Assembly: GCF_015668515.1 (NCBI RefSeq)
Contig: NZ_JADPFO010000001.1
Location: 320,425 to 384,424 of the forward strand
DNA length: 64,000 bases
From: Paraclostridium tenue
GTDB lineage: Bacteria > Bacillota > Clostridia > Peptostreptococcales > Peptostreptococcaceae
Direction: 5' to 3'
Shown here: one piece after another, positions 7,855-16,116 of the stretch
Position numbering within the stretch: position 1 is the stretch's first letter
How the letters are laid out: each line of letters starts with the position of its first letter
Notes under the pieces: model-generated
Database searches by the model: none
Seen by the model: only the letters and a program-made list of their open reading frames with translations
Told to the model about the DNA's origin: nothing
Made by a program: the position numbers and the translations under genes

Positions 7855-9600
7855 ATGGTTATGGAAAAATTATGGTTATCGGAGGCAATGTTAAAGAAGG
7901 CGGAGAATGGTGAAAAATTAGAACGTGGGGTTTTAAATATAATAAACTCTCATGCAGGAAGTGGTAAAACTCAATTCATATACAAGGAGTTATTAAAAAA
8001 CTCTAAAGAATATGTTTCAAATTTAAATTGGAATTATAGTTATAATTTAGATAAATGTATGATGGTATGTGATACATCAACTCTAGTAGACTCTAATTTA
8101 TTAGATGAAGAAAATAAAGGTAGAGTTAAGATATTAAAAGCTGGGGAATTAAGTAAGTCTAAAAAAAATTATGGATTTGAAAAAATAATAAAAAATAATG
8201 GTGAGTGTGGCAAAATGCTTGTTATTACATATCACACACTTGGATTTTTATTAGAAAATAAAGATTGTGAAAATTTGATAAAAGATAACTTCCATTTAAT
8301 AATATTTGATGAAATCCATAATTTGTTTTTATATGCTAATAAATATGATAATGATAAAAATGGATACAAGTATAGTAGAGTAATACAAAATATTAAGGAA
8401 ATGATATCTAATAATATATTAATTATTGGACTAACAGCTACCCTAGTAAATACAGAGCATAAACTAGATATGAACGGTGTGAAGAGTAGAATAATATTTA
8501 ATAAAGAAGATTTAGAAAAAATCATATGTTATGAAGAAGGTGAGAAGTTTTATATTAAATCTGCTTTTAACATAATTAAGGAGTATATTTTAAATAAAGA
8601 TGAGATATTTGGAAAAGGTGAAAAATTACTGATATATACTAATAAAATAGATCAAGCTGATAAATATAAACAATTATTTATCAAATATGGAATTAAAGCA
8701 GAATGGCTATCTTCTAAAAATGCAACAGAAAAAGATAAAATTACATTAAGAATGAATGATTATCAAATTGAACTTAGAAAACAACTATTAGAAGGAAATG
8801 ATAGAATAAAAAGAGGTATTTTACCTAAGAATATAGATGTTTTAATTATAAATGCTGCTTACGAAACGGGATGGAATTTATATGATGATAAAATTCAACA
8901 TGTAGTAGTAGATGATATAAAAGATTATACTCAAATACAGGCTAGGAATAGAGTAAGACATGATATAAAAAAATTATATATTAAAGGGGTTTATGATATA
9001 CAACCATTATGGACTGAATCTGATTTTTATAATAGATGTGAATATGTAGGTATATTAGGAAGATATAAACTTATAAATAATAAAGGATACAGTCCAAGGT
9101 ATCGCATAGGTGAAAACACAGAGAATTATTTATACACTCCCAATCTCATAAGTAAAATTGATGAAAAGTACTTTAATATAAAATTAACAGATGAAATAAA
9201 GGATGAATTAGTTGAGAGATATGGAGTACAATATGTTGACATGAAAGATGAGCCTAAAATAAAAGATGTTATCAAAGACATAAATTCAAGATTAGAATAT
9301 ATAGTTCATAAAAATAAAAAAGGAACTTGGATATTTAAAACAAATGAAATTAAAGAATATATGATAAATAATAATATTGAAAAATATTCAGAAATTGTAG
9401 GCGAACAATACAGGAAAAACTTAAATAAAAAAAATAAAATAATTAAGAGAAAAGAAGATAAACCAAGTAAAAAACAAAAAGAAAGATCTGATTTAAAAGT
9501 TAAGTCTAAACAACTTAAAGAAGAAGGAAAAAGTATAAGAGAGATTGCTAATATTTTAGGTGTTAGCAAGTCTACAGTAGGAAGATGGCTAAAAGAATAG
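7855..9600 (+). CDS. DExH superfamily-2 helicase with C-terminal HTH
   Basis: 581 residues; ATG 7855 is used because AAGGTGG lies 6 bases upstream. Helicase motifs are complete. Walker A is GSGKT (K38), DEIH at 152-155, a TATLV motif III near 200, a second RecA domain starting near 255 with KLLIYTNK, and QARNR (362-366) as motif VI. Residues about 500-545 are very basic, and the last 35 form a resolvase-type helix-turn-helix (SIREIANILGVSKSTVGRWL). DNA or RNA unwinding with sequence-guided binding is expected. It follows the polymerase-like gene, suggesting a joint replication or transcription module. No nuclease domain is visible. Confidence 0.82.
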   Translation: MVMEKLWLSEAMLKKAENGEKLERGVLNIINSHAGSGKTQFIYKELLKNSKEYVSNLNWNYSYNLDKCMMVCDTSTLVDSNLLDEENKGRVKILKAGELSKSKKNYGFEKIIKNNGECGKMLVITYHTLGFLLENKDCENLIKDNFHLIIFDEIHNLFLYANKYDNDKNGYKYSRVIQNIKEMISNNILIIGLTATLVNTEHKLDMNGVKSRIIFNKEDLEKIICYEEGEKFYIKSAFNIIKEYILNKDEIFGKGEKLLIYTNKIDQADKYKQLFIKYGIKAEWLSSKNATEKDKITLRMNDYQIELRKQLLEGNDRIKRGILPKNIDVLIINAAYETGWNLYDDKIQHVVVDDIKDYTQIQARNRVRHDIKKLYIKGVYDIQPLWTESDFYNRCEYVGILGRYKLINNKGYSPRYRIGENTENYLYTPNLISKIDEKYFNIKLTDEIKDELVERYGVQYVDMKDEPKIKDVIKDINSRLEYIVHKNKKGTWIFKTNEIKEYMINNNIEKYSEIVGEQYRKNLNKKNKIIKRKEDKPSKKQKERSDLKVKSKQLKEEGKSIREIANILGVSKSTVGRWLKE

Positions 9601-9601
9601 G

Positions 9602-9692
9602 TGTCCCATTTCTATAGGGGAAATTGGGGAAAAGCAGTATATCTATTATATAATTATTGAGTTTGCCCCCTTTTTTTAATAGAAATGGGACA
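9602..9692. repeat. Perfect 14-bp inverted repeat enclosing 63 bp
   Basis: TGTCCCATTTCTAT (9602-9615) and its exact reverse complement (9679-9692) flank a segment with G-runs (GGGG twice) on the left and a CCCCC-T7 run on the right. It begins 2 bp after the helicase stop. The transcript could form one large hairpin ending in a U-run; a tiny non-autonomous insertion is the alternative. No target-site duplication is obvious. Confidence 0.6.
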
Positions 9693-9720
9693 GTATAAAA
9701 GTAATTAAAAGAATATATTT

Positions 9721-9783
9721 TCGCTAAGAACTTTGGTTTTTAAGTTCGTAGCGAGGGTGTAAACAGGTTTATCGTTTACGCCC
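9721..9783 (+). ncRNA. Two stacked hairpins (putative structured RNA)
   Basis: TCGCTAAGAACTT pairs with AAGTTCGTAGCGA (9721-9754, one mismatch). Immediately adjacent, GGGTGTAAAC pairs with GTTTACGCCC (9755-9783, one G-U). The two stems abut without a spacer and could stack coaxially. A terminator-like hairpin follows at 9797. This could be a small RNA or a 5' leader of the gene at 9855. Confidence 0.5.
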
Positions 9784-9796
9784 AAAAGAATACAAG

Positions 9797-9830
9797 AGAA
9801 CTCATAATAGGGTTCTTTTTTTATGTAAAA
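9797..9830 (+). terminator. Terminator-like hairpin followed by ATGTAAAA
   Basis: AGAACTC pairs with GGGTTCT, then T7, then ATGTAAAA. It ends the structured stretch and lies just before the ribosome site of the next gene. The same hairpin, T-run and ATG-AAA arrangement recurs at other gene junctions in this element. Confidence 0.6.
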
Positions 9831-9854
9831 ATTTAATTGAAAGAAGGTAAAATT

Positions 9855-10070
9855 ATGAAAATAGATTTAATGGTTGCGCAAGAATATATAGCTAAATATA
9901 GAGATGAAGTAACAAGAATAGAAAATGAAATTGATGAATTATGTCTTGATTATTACGAGGGCGAAGAGTTAAAAGACCAAAAGGTAGAAGAATTTATTTT
10001 ATCTAAGATTAAAGAAGATGGAATTGAATTTGAGGAGAACAATGAATATGATGAATTTATTGACTTCTAA
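9855..10070 (+). CDS. Hypothetical acidic protein
   Basis: 71 residues. ATG 9855 is chosen over an upstream in-frame TTG at 9837 because AGAAGG lies 8 bases before it. The protein is strongly acidic and helical (RDEVTRIENEIDELCLDYYEGEE) with an acidic tail. Its 3' end overlaps the start of the next gene in another frame, which suggests translational coupling. No family is recognised. Confidence 0.6.
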   Translation: MKIDLMVAQEYIAKYRDEVTRIENEIDELCLDYYEGEELKDQKVEEFILSKIKEDGIEFEENNEYDEFIDF

Positions 10071-10434
10071 GGATTTAGATTGGTTTGAGTGTGAGATTAA
10101 AGAAACGAAAGTATACATATTAAGCTTTGATATAGATCATGATTTATATTTAGTAGAAAATAGAGTATTTAAGTGTAATAAAAGGTCAAATGAGTTAACT
10201 TTAGAATTTGAAAATGATGACTTAGATGAGCTATTAAATGAGATAGAAGATTATTGTAAGAATTCAGGAATTAAATCCTTCTGGAGTCCTGATGAGATGT
10301 GGAAAAATTACAAACTATCACCCAAACAAAAGGCTCTTAGTAAGAGTTGGGATGTGAAATTTAATAATTCTTGGGATTTTCATAAATATATGAGTAAATA
10401 TATAGCTTATAAAGTATTAAATGAGATGTTATAG
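10042..10434 (+). CDS. Hypothetical protein
   Basis: 130 residues, overlapping the previous gene by 29 bp; GAGGAG lies 4 bases before ATG 10042 and 10 bases before ATG 10048, so either start is possible. Strands occupy about 10-50 (VYILSFDIDHDLYLVENRVF), followed by an acidic helix and a C-terminal segment with SWDVKFNNSWDFHKYM. No family is recognised. The stop codon is immediately followed by structured element copy B. Confidence 0.6.
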   Translation: MNMMNLLTSKDLDWFECEIKETKVYILSFDIDHDLYLVENRVFKCNKRSNELTLEFENDDLDELLNEIEDYCKNSGIKSFWSPDEMWKNYKLSPKQKALSKSWDVKFNNSWDFHKYMSKYIAYKVLNEML

Positions 10435-10481
10435 GCACTTCGCAACAAAGGTTGTTGCTTGTGCATAGGGATGGTGAGAAG
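10435..10481 (+). ncRNA. Structured element, copy B (covaries with copy A)
   Basis: The fold is GCAC-TTC-GCAACAA-AGG-TTGTTGC-TT-GTGC at 10435-10464, followed by ATAGGGATGGTGAGAAG. Compared with 7464-7510, three base pairs change on both strands (T-A to C-G, G-C to A-T, T-A to C-G). Loop sizes and the ATAGGGATG tail are kept. Confidence 0.6.
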
Positions 10482-10888
10482 ACTATATTACTTTTGTATA
10501 GTTCTTTAACAAAATTTAATTTGACTATGTAGGCTAGGATGATGAGGATTATCTTAGCCTACCTCCAATTTTTATATGATTTGATAATTTAAAAATTCTT
10601 TTTACCTATGCTGGAGTGTGTAGAGGTGCATGCTTCAGCAACCTTTTGAATTATTAAATGATATAAAAATACATTTGCAGTATTAAAACATAATTCTTAA
10701 ATAATAGAATTCATTTTAATCCTCCCCAATAAGCATGGCTTTTATGAGTCATGTTTTAATATTGCAAAATTTAATCATATGTACTCTCCTTAATGCAGTT
10801 TGTGTAGTTCTGCTTAAAAAATTACACACCAATCAAAAACGTGGGTTAGGCCACGAATAAATAACAAATAAAGGTAGGTAATAGGAAT
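10482..10888 (+). other. Gene-free stretch with several hairpins
   Basis: No gene is seen. Hairpins are visible at 10530-10561 (TAGGCTAGGAT/ATCTTAGCCTA), about 10609-10640 (TGCTGGAG/CTTCAGCA), about 10732-10760 (around CATGGCT...AGTCATG with a T-run, terminator-like), about 10800-10830 (GTGTA/TACAC) and 10839-10855 (CGTGG/CCACG). The series may be the leader of the Rha-type gene or a non-coding RNA. Confidence 0.45.
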
Positions 10889-11725
10889 ATGAAGAGAGAT
10901 TTACAAGTACAAGGGACAAATAATGAAGAAATGAGAATAAGTACAAGAGAAATAGCTGATATGTTAAAAACAACACATGATATGGTACTTAGAAAGTTAG
11001 ACGGTAGAAAAGATAGACGCGGAATAATAGCTATTTTAACTGACAACCAAATGGTCGTGAGTGATTATTTTATAGAAAGTACATATGTTGACGCAAGCGG
11101 AAAAACAAACAGAGAATACTTAGTATCTAAAATGGGATGTGACTTTTTAGCAAATAAGTTTCAAGGTGAAAAAGGAATGATATTTACAGCTAAGTATGTT
11201 AAAAAGTTTCATACTATGCAAAATACATTAAAAGAAGTAAGAGTAGAATCATATATGATAGAAGATCCAATTGCTAGAGCTCAGGCATGGATAAGAGAGC
11301 AGCAAGAAAAGAAGGAAGTAGAATTAAAGTTAATACACACTTCTAAAATATTAGATGAAGTAGTTAATAATAATATAACATTTGATGCTTTCAACAAGGA
11401 ATTAAGTAAGATTATAAATACTATATCTAGACATGTAGGTACTGACTCAGGTTATATATACGGATCATTCTATTCTTTTATAAATAATAAGCTAGGTATA
11501 AACTTAACAACTAGACAGACACATAAGAAAAGAAAGTTGAATGAAGAATATTTTGCTAGAACAGGAAGATATTATAAAGACTCTACATTAAAGACTAAAG
11601 TATCTAAGTTAAGTTGTATAAAAGTGTCAGAGTATGAACAGGTATTAGAAGTTGCAAAATCATTTGCAGTTGATAATGGAGTAGATATAACAAATTATAA
11701 TAAATTAACAATAAAAACAGCGTAA
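10889..11725 (+). CDS. Rha-family phage regulatory protein
   Basis: 278 residues. Residues about 14-115 match the Rha (pRha) domain of phage regulators: STREIADMLKTTHDMVLRKL, then VVSDYFIESTYVDASGKTNREY and the YLVSKMGCDFLANKFQG block. The C-terminal 130 residues form a separate helical domain with TRQTHKKRKLN, which resembles the antirepressor-type C-terminal domains often fused to Rha. A regulator of lysogeny or gene expression is likely. A terminator-like hairpin follows at 11767. Start: ATG after GGTAGGTAATAGGAAT. Confidence 0.8.
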   Translation: MKRDLQVQGTNNEEMRISTREIADMLKTTHDMVLRKLDGRKDRRGIIAILTDNQMVVSDYFIESTYVDASGKTNREYLVSKMGCDFLANKFQGEKGMIFTAKYVKKFHTMQNTLKEVRVESYMIEDPIARAQAWIREQQEKKEVELKLIHTSKILDEVVNNNITFDAFNKELSKIINTISRHVGTDSGYIYGSFYSFINNKLGINLTTRQTHKKRKLNEEYFARTGRYYKDSTLKTKVSKLSCIKVSEYEQVLEVAKSFAVDNGVDITNYNKLTIKTA

Positions 11726-11766
11726 AATTCCTCCTTTAATTCTTTTAGGGATTATATATAGAGTTT

Positions 11767-11793
11767 AGGTACGGTCTCTTAAAAACTGTACCT
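11767..11793 (+). terminator. Hairpin after the Rha-type gene
   Basis: AGGTACGGT pairs with ACTGTACCT (one G-U), without a long T-run. It lies between the Rha-type gene and the next gene and may be a weak terminator or a message-processing site. Confidence 0.45.
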
Positions 11794-11822
11794 CCAATTA
11801 AAGTGAAGGGGATAGTTTGAAT

Positions 11823-12110
11823 ATGAACTTAGAAAAAATAAAAGATAGTATAACTAGTTTCAGTGTCCAATTTAATCAAGCAGAAAAGGGTTTGAGTTAT
11901 ATAGCAATGTTAGATGAGAATGTTGTTAGCAACTATTTTAAATTATATGAGGGCATTGATTTAAATGATAAAGAGCTATTAGAAAATTTAGTAGTTGAAG
12001 ACATTAAAACTAATTATTTAAGACAATTTATAAAAGAAAATTACAGTACATTATCAGTGCTTGGATTTATAAATGAAGATGAAAATAAGATAATGAAGGA
12101 GTTAATATAA
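11823..12110 (+). CDS. Hypothetical protein
   Basis: 95 residues; ATG 11823 lies 11 bases after GAAGGGG, with a TTG at 11817 as the alternative start. Helical throughout (NLEKIKDSITSFSVQFNQAEKG, LLENLVVEDIKTNYLRQF). No family is recognised. It is separated by a single base from the next start codon, so the two are translated from one message. Confidence 0.55.
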   Translation: MNLEKIKDSITSFSVQFNQAEKGLSYIAMLDENVVSNYFKLYEGIDLNDKELLENLVVEDIKTNYLRQFIKENYSTLSVLGFINEDENKIMKELI

Positions 12111-12111
12111 G

Positions 12112-12798
12112 ATGAAAGATGTAGAAATAATAGGATGGAGTTCAAATGTAGAGGCAATAATATTTTATCCTCAAAATAGTAAAACATGGCATACATATGT
12201 TATGGATAGTTTCACGATTAAAAAGTCAAATATAACAGAAATAAATAATCACGATATTGTTGAATTACATATGAATTATAAGTTAGGTAGCCCTAAATTA
12301 TCGAAACTTAATAAAAGACTAGTCAATTATGATAATGGATATATGGAAATTATAGTAAGGAATAGAGTATATAAGATTAATGACTTTTATTTCAAACAGG
12401 AACTGGAAGGTAGTATAGTGTTTGAAGTTTGTGGTTTAATAAGTAAAGAAGATAGAGATTATAATAAGTATCCATCTCGTAAAAAAAGTAATGAAGATAT
12501 TAAGATAGAAAAGTTGAATGTAGAATTAAACAAGAAGGACAATAAGAATAAAGGAATCAAGATTAAACGCATAACTAAATCTGAACAAATACTTAGAGAG
12601 TTAGACTTTGGAAGAGGCATGACTACAGACATATTAATAGACAGAATAAAAGAGTTAGATAAAATTATTCCTGGTAGATATGAAGGATACTTAGTAAATA
12701 AAGGTAAAGAAGAAATGTTTTATTCAGATATATTTGTAGAAAATTTATTAAGGAAAGAGTTTAATAAGTATTTAGATGATGGAAAGGTTGTGATATAA
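12112..12798 (+). CDS. Hypothetical protein
   Basis: 228 residues starting one base after the previous stop, with GAAGGAG inside that gene. The N-terminal 115 residues are mainly strands; a lysine-rich charged linker (about 122-160) precedes a helical C-terminal part with SEQILRELDFGRGM. No catalytic motif or membrane segment is seen. Two-domain soluble protein of unknown role, in the block between early regulators and the packaging genes. Confidence 0.6.
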   Translation: MKDVEIIGWSSNVEAIIFYPQNSKTWHTYVMDSFTIKKSNITEINNHDIVELHMNYKLGSPKLSKLNKRLVNYDNGYMEIIVRNRVYKINDFYFKQELEGSIVFEVCGLISKEDRDYNKYPSRKKSNEDIKIEKLNVELNKKDNKNKGIKIKRITKSEQILRELDFGRGMTTDILIDRIKELDKIIPGRYEGYLVNKGKEEMFYSDIFVENLLRKEFNKYLDDGKVVI

Positions 12799-12960
12799 AT
12801 GTTAAATATACCTGGCCAAAATCAAGAAGGAATGTTAAGTACACCTGTTAAAATAGTTTTAGATAGTGAGAGACTAATAGAAGATATGAGAAATCATATA
12901 CTAAAAGAATTAGAAGAATATTTAAAGAACATAGATTTTAATAATTATATTAAGAGATAG
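12799..12960 (+). CDS. Small hypothetical protein
   Basis: 53 residues beginning directly at the previous stop codon, with AAAGGTTGTG as a weak ribosome site, so translation is probably coupled. Pattern: IPGQNQEGMLSTPVKIVLDSERLIEDMR, then an amphipathic helix. The stop codon lies inside the following terminator hairpin. Confidence 0.5.
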   Translation: MLNIPGQNQEGMLSTPVKIVLDSERLIEDMRNHILKELEEYLKNIDFNNYIKR

Positions 12961-12991
12961 TCGATTTTATTTTAGGCTATCTCTATTTTTA
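12953..12991 (+). terminator. Terminator
   Basis: AGAGATAG pairs with CTATCTCT, followed by ATTTTTAT. It includes the stop codon of the preceding small gene and closes the 11823-12960 operon. Confidence 0.65.
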
Positions 12992-13005
12992 TAGGAGGTA
13001 ATTTT

Positions 13006-13269
13006 ATGAAGAATGCATTTATTTTTAGAGGAGATATATACAGTTTCAAAAAGGCAGATATAGGAGTTTACATAGATGTATGTAAGTATTTAGATATTAA
13101 CATAGTAGAACTACATAGAAGACTCAATGATGCAGACTTAGAGGCTATGTTAACTGTCATATATTACAGTTTAAGCAATAGTAAAGAGTTAACAATAGAA
13201 GACTTAAAGAGTATGAGTCTAGAAGAGTATGAACTTGTATCTCAAATGTTTAGTGAGGTTCAAAAGTAA
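13006..13269 (+). CDS. Hypothetical protein upstream of HNH
   Basis: 87 residues after a strong ATAGGAGGT site. Helical, with YIDVCKYLDINIVELHRRLND and a run of acidic and leucine residues (LTIEDLKSMSLEEYEL). The stop overlaps the start of the HNH gene (TAATG), so the two are coupled. No family is recognised; being next to the HNH gene and terminase suggests a packaging-region accessory protein. Confidence 0.6.
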   Translation: MKNAFIFRGDIYSFKKADIGVYIDVCKYLDINIVELHRRLNDADLEAMLTVIYYSLSNSKELTIEDLKSMSLEEYELVSQMFSEVQK

Positions 13270-13676
13270 TGTCAGACTTGGTTAAGTGTCAATATTGTAT
13301 GAAGATACATGATAGAGAGTATGAGTGCAATGCAAAGAGTAAACATAAGAGAATCAAAAGAATAAATAGATATAACGATGAGAGATACAAAGTATATAAT
13401 GATTGCTACAATACAAGGCAATGGAAGAGAGTAAGGGAAGAAGTATTAAAGGACAATAACTATATGTGTGAAGTGTGTAGAGAACTAGGCAAGTTGAACC
13501 ATATAGACATACAAGTACATCACATAGATAAAGTGAAAAATAATAAAGAAAAAATGTATGATAAAGATAATTTAATTGTTGTATGTAGAGATCATCATAG
13601 AGAGATTGAAGGAATGAATGAAAATAAAATAGTTGAGTATGTAAATTTACTTAAAGCTAATTTAATTAAGGATTAG
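13269..13676 (+). CDS. HNH endonuclease
   Basis: 135 residues. A CxxC pair at the N-terminus (CQYC) and another at CEVC precede the HNH core, VHHIDKVKNN...DNLIVVCRDHHREIE, with the paired histidines and a zinc cysteine. HNH proteins encoded next to the terminase genes act with the terminase in cos-type DNA packaging of many siphophages. The placement here, directly before a probable cos region and TerS, fits that role. Confidence 0.9.
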   Translation: MSDLVKCQYCMKIHDREYECNAKSKHKRIKRINRYNDERYKVYNDCYNTRQWKRVREEVLKDNNYMCEVCRELGKLNHIDIQVHHIDKVKNNKEKMYDKDNLIVVCRDHHREIEGMNENKIVEYVNLLKANLIKD

Positions 13677-13734
13677 TTTTAAAAATTATAGTTTAGATTT
13701 AATTTAGCTATAAATATATGTGAAACTGATAAAG

Positions 13735-13855
13735 ATTAATAATTGCTATAAGGGGGAGTGTCCAAACTCATTAAAAACGTGGGAAACGAACAGACGGAAG
13801 GGGTTTTCTTTACACAAAATGCAATTTTGAGCTTTTCGTAACCCCCATAAAAAGT
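13735..13855 (+). other. Probable cos/packaging region
   Basis: The gap between the HNH gene and the small terminase holds GGGGGAGTGTCC (13752-13763), ACGTGGGAAACGAACAGACGG, a CAAAAT/ATTTTG hairpin (about 13815-13829) and CGTAACCCCC (13837-13846). G-rich and C-rich blocks around such a gap are typical of cos sites in HNH-terminase phages. The cut positions cannot be read from the sequence alone. Confidence 0.45.
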
Positions 13856-13857
13856 AA

Positions 13858-13884
13858 GGGTAGATTTTGTCTACTCTATTTTAG
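13858..13884 (+). terminator. Hairpin before the small terminase gene
   Basis: GGGTAGA pairs with TCTACTC, then TATTTTAGTATGTAAAAA. Same hairpin plus T-run plus ATGTAAAA layout as other junctions in the element. Confidence 0.5.
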
Positions 13885-13913
13885 TATGTAAAAATATAAG
13901 CGAGGTGAAATAG

Positions 13914-14414
13914 ATGGCAATGCCAAGTAAACCAGTAGAATTACTAGGTCGAGGATATTCAAAAGAAGAAATTGAAAATAGAAAATTAGCAGAACAAACT
14001 TTACAAGGTAATTCTGATAAAGTTAATATACCACCTAGATGGTTATGTAAGGACGGAAAAAAAGAATATAAGAAACTAGTTAAGGAACTTGAAAATGCTA
14101 AGATACTTACTAATGTTGATATAGGTGTTGTTGCTACGGTAGCCGACGCTTATGTTAAAATGGCTCAAGCCAATAAAATTATACAAGAAGAAGGATTGAT
14201 AATTACAAAGTTATCTGATAGGGGTAGTGAAAGTTTAATAGAGCATCCAGCTACAAAAATATACAAGCAGTATAATTCTATATATAAGCAATTCTTATCA
14301 GAGATAGGATTATCACCTGCATCAAGGGCTAAATTAAGTATTATCAATGTTGAAAAGGAGAAAGAAAAGAAAAATCCTGTACTTCAAGCTTTAAAAAAGA
14401 GAAGTGATACATAA
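13914..14414 (+). CDS. Phage terminase small subunit, P27 family
   Basis: 166 residues. The family pattern is clear: an N-terminal polar segment, IPPRWLCKDGKKEYKKLVKEL, VDIGVVATVADAYVKMAQANKII, then HPATKIYKQYNSIYKQFLSEIGLSPASRAKL. TerS recognises phage DNA and presents it to TerL. GAGGTG precedes the start. The stop overlaps the TerL start (TAATG). Confidence 0.92.
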   Translation: MAMPSKPVELLGRGYSKEEIENRKLAEQTLQGNSDKVNIPPRWLCKDGKKEYKKLVKELENAKILTNVDIGVVATVADAYVKMAQANKIIQEEGLIITKLSDRGSESLIEHPATKIYKQYNSIYKQFLSEIGLSPASRAKLSIINVEKEKEKKNPVLQALKKRSDT

Positions 14415-16102
14415 TGTATGATTCATATAAAGATTTAAAGTCTTATAAATGGGCTTTAGATGTAATTGAAGGTAGGTTTTTAGCAAATAAATATGTAAAA
14501 CTAGAGTGTAAAAGATATATTGATAGATTAGAAAATCCTCCAGAGGGTTATTTTTTTGACTTAAATGAGATAGAAATATTACATAGTTTACTTCAAAATA
14601 TAAACTTTGGAACAGGAGAAGGCGTACAAGGAAAGCCATTTTATGATCATTTAGCAGGATTTCAATTCTTTATACTAGATAATATATGGGGATTTGTAGA
14701 TTATGAAGGAATAAGAATGATTCAAGATGTTACATTGTTAATGGGTAGAAAGTCAGCTAAATCAGTGTTGAGTGCTTTATTAGAAATATTAATACTGCTT
14801 ACAGCAGATAAATTCTCACAACATGCATTAGGGGGGTTAACTAGAAATATATCAGCATTAATTAAAGAAGATATTAAGAAAATTATTAAAAATAGTCCTT
14901 ATATTAAACCTTTATTTAAAATACAAAGAGATAGTATAACTTGTTTGCATAATGAAGCAATACTTAAAAACTTATCTGGTGAAGCAAATAATGAACAAGG
15001 ATTATTATTATCGAGTTATGTTATGGATGAGGTTGGAAATCAAAAAACACATGATCTAATATCAGCATTAAAATTATCTCAGATGTCAACTAGACAAAGA
15101 TTGAGTATAAATATATCTACAGGATATCCTTATGAAATTAATGTTATGAGGGATCTGTGTGATTTACATAAAAAGAATTTAGATGGACTATTAGAAGATG
15201 AAGGTATGTTTTCACTAATGTTTGAGCTTGATGAGGAAGATATAAAAACTGGTGAATGGCTAGATAATCATAAATTATGGATTAAAGCATCTCCACTTCA
15301 AATGACACTAGAAAAAGGTATTAAATTCTTAGAAGGTGAGTTTAAAAAGGCATTAGAATTACCTGGGGCTATGTCAGAGTTTAAGAATAGAATACTGAAT
15401 ATGTGGGTTAATTCCAATATTGGACATTCATATATTAGTGTTGATGATATAAAGACATGTAAAATAGATGGATATAACTGGAAAGATAAAGATGTAATAG
15501 TTGGATTAGATTTAAGTTTAAGTTTTGACAACACATCCGTAGTAGTTATGACTAAAGATAAAGATGATTTTATATCTCAGAGCTGGTGTTTTATACCTAA
15601 GAATAAGATAGAAGAGAAGTGTAAAGTAGAAAAGGTTGACTATAGAAGATTTATAGAAAAAGAGAATTGTTTTGGCTGTGGAGAAAATAAAATAAGTTAT
15701 GGATTTGTAGAAAATTTTATATTTCAGTTGGAAGAAAATTTAGGTTGCAATATTAAATATATAGCTTACGATAAACACAATGCTCCATCATCAGTAGATA
15801 AGTTTAAAGAGGCAGGATATAAATGTGTTGAAATTGAACAAAGTTTTTTAACGTTACATAAACCTACAAAATTAATGAAAGAATCAGTCGCAGATGGATT
15901 ATTTAAATTTGTTGATAATGATTTATTTGTGCTTAATGTTAGTAATGCTAAAGAAGTTTGGAATCCTAGTGGAAGTTTATCAATGATTAGTAAAAGGAAT
16001 AGCCAATTTAAGATAGATATGTTGGCGGCTACATTAAATTGTTTTGCTATTATAGATGAACTAAATACTAAAAAAGCAGATTATTCAGTGTTCATAGGAT
16101 AG
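14414..16102 (+). CDS. Phage terminase large subunit
   Basis: 562 residues, the DNA-packaging motor. The ATPase domain has a Walker A variant MGRKSAKS (111-117), followed by Walker B VMDE (D205, E206). The RNase H-like nuclease domain starts near 360 with VIVGLDLSLSFD (D366), and an NPSGSLSMISKR-like segment lies near the C-terminus. Length and motif order match TerL of HK97-type siphophages. Translation is coupled to TerS. Confidence 0.93.
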   Translation: MYDSYKDLKSYKWALDVIEGRFLANKYVKLECKRYIDRLENPPEGYFFDLNEIEILHSLLQNINFGTGEGVQGKPFYDHLAGFQFFILDNIWGFVDYEGIRMIQDVTLLMGRKSAKSVLSALLEILILLTADKFSQHALGGLTRNISALIKEDIKKIIKNSPYIKPLFKIQRDSITCLHNEAILKNLSGEANNEQGLLLSSYVMDEVGNQKTHDLISALKLSQMSTRQRLSINISTGYPYEINVMRDLCDLHKKNLDGLLEDEGMFSLMFELDEEDIKTGEWLDNHKLWIKASPLQMTLEKGIKFLEGEFKKALELPGAMSEFKNRILNMWVNSNIGHSYISVDDIKTCKIDGYNWKDKDVIVGLDLSLSFDNTSVVVMTKDKDDFISQSWCFIPKNKIEEKCKVEKVDYRRFIEKENCFGCGENKISYGFVENFIFQLEENLGCNIKYIAYDKHNAPSSVDKFKEAGYKCVEIEQSFLTLHKPTKLMKESVADGLFKFVDNDLFVLNVSNAKEVWNPSGSLSMISKRNSQFKIDMLAATLNCFAIIDELNTKKADYSVFIG

Positions 16103-16116
16103 AAGGAGGTGAAATA

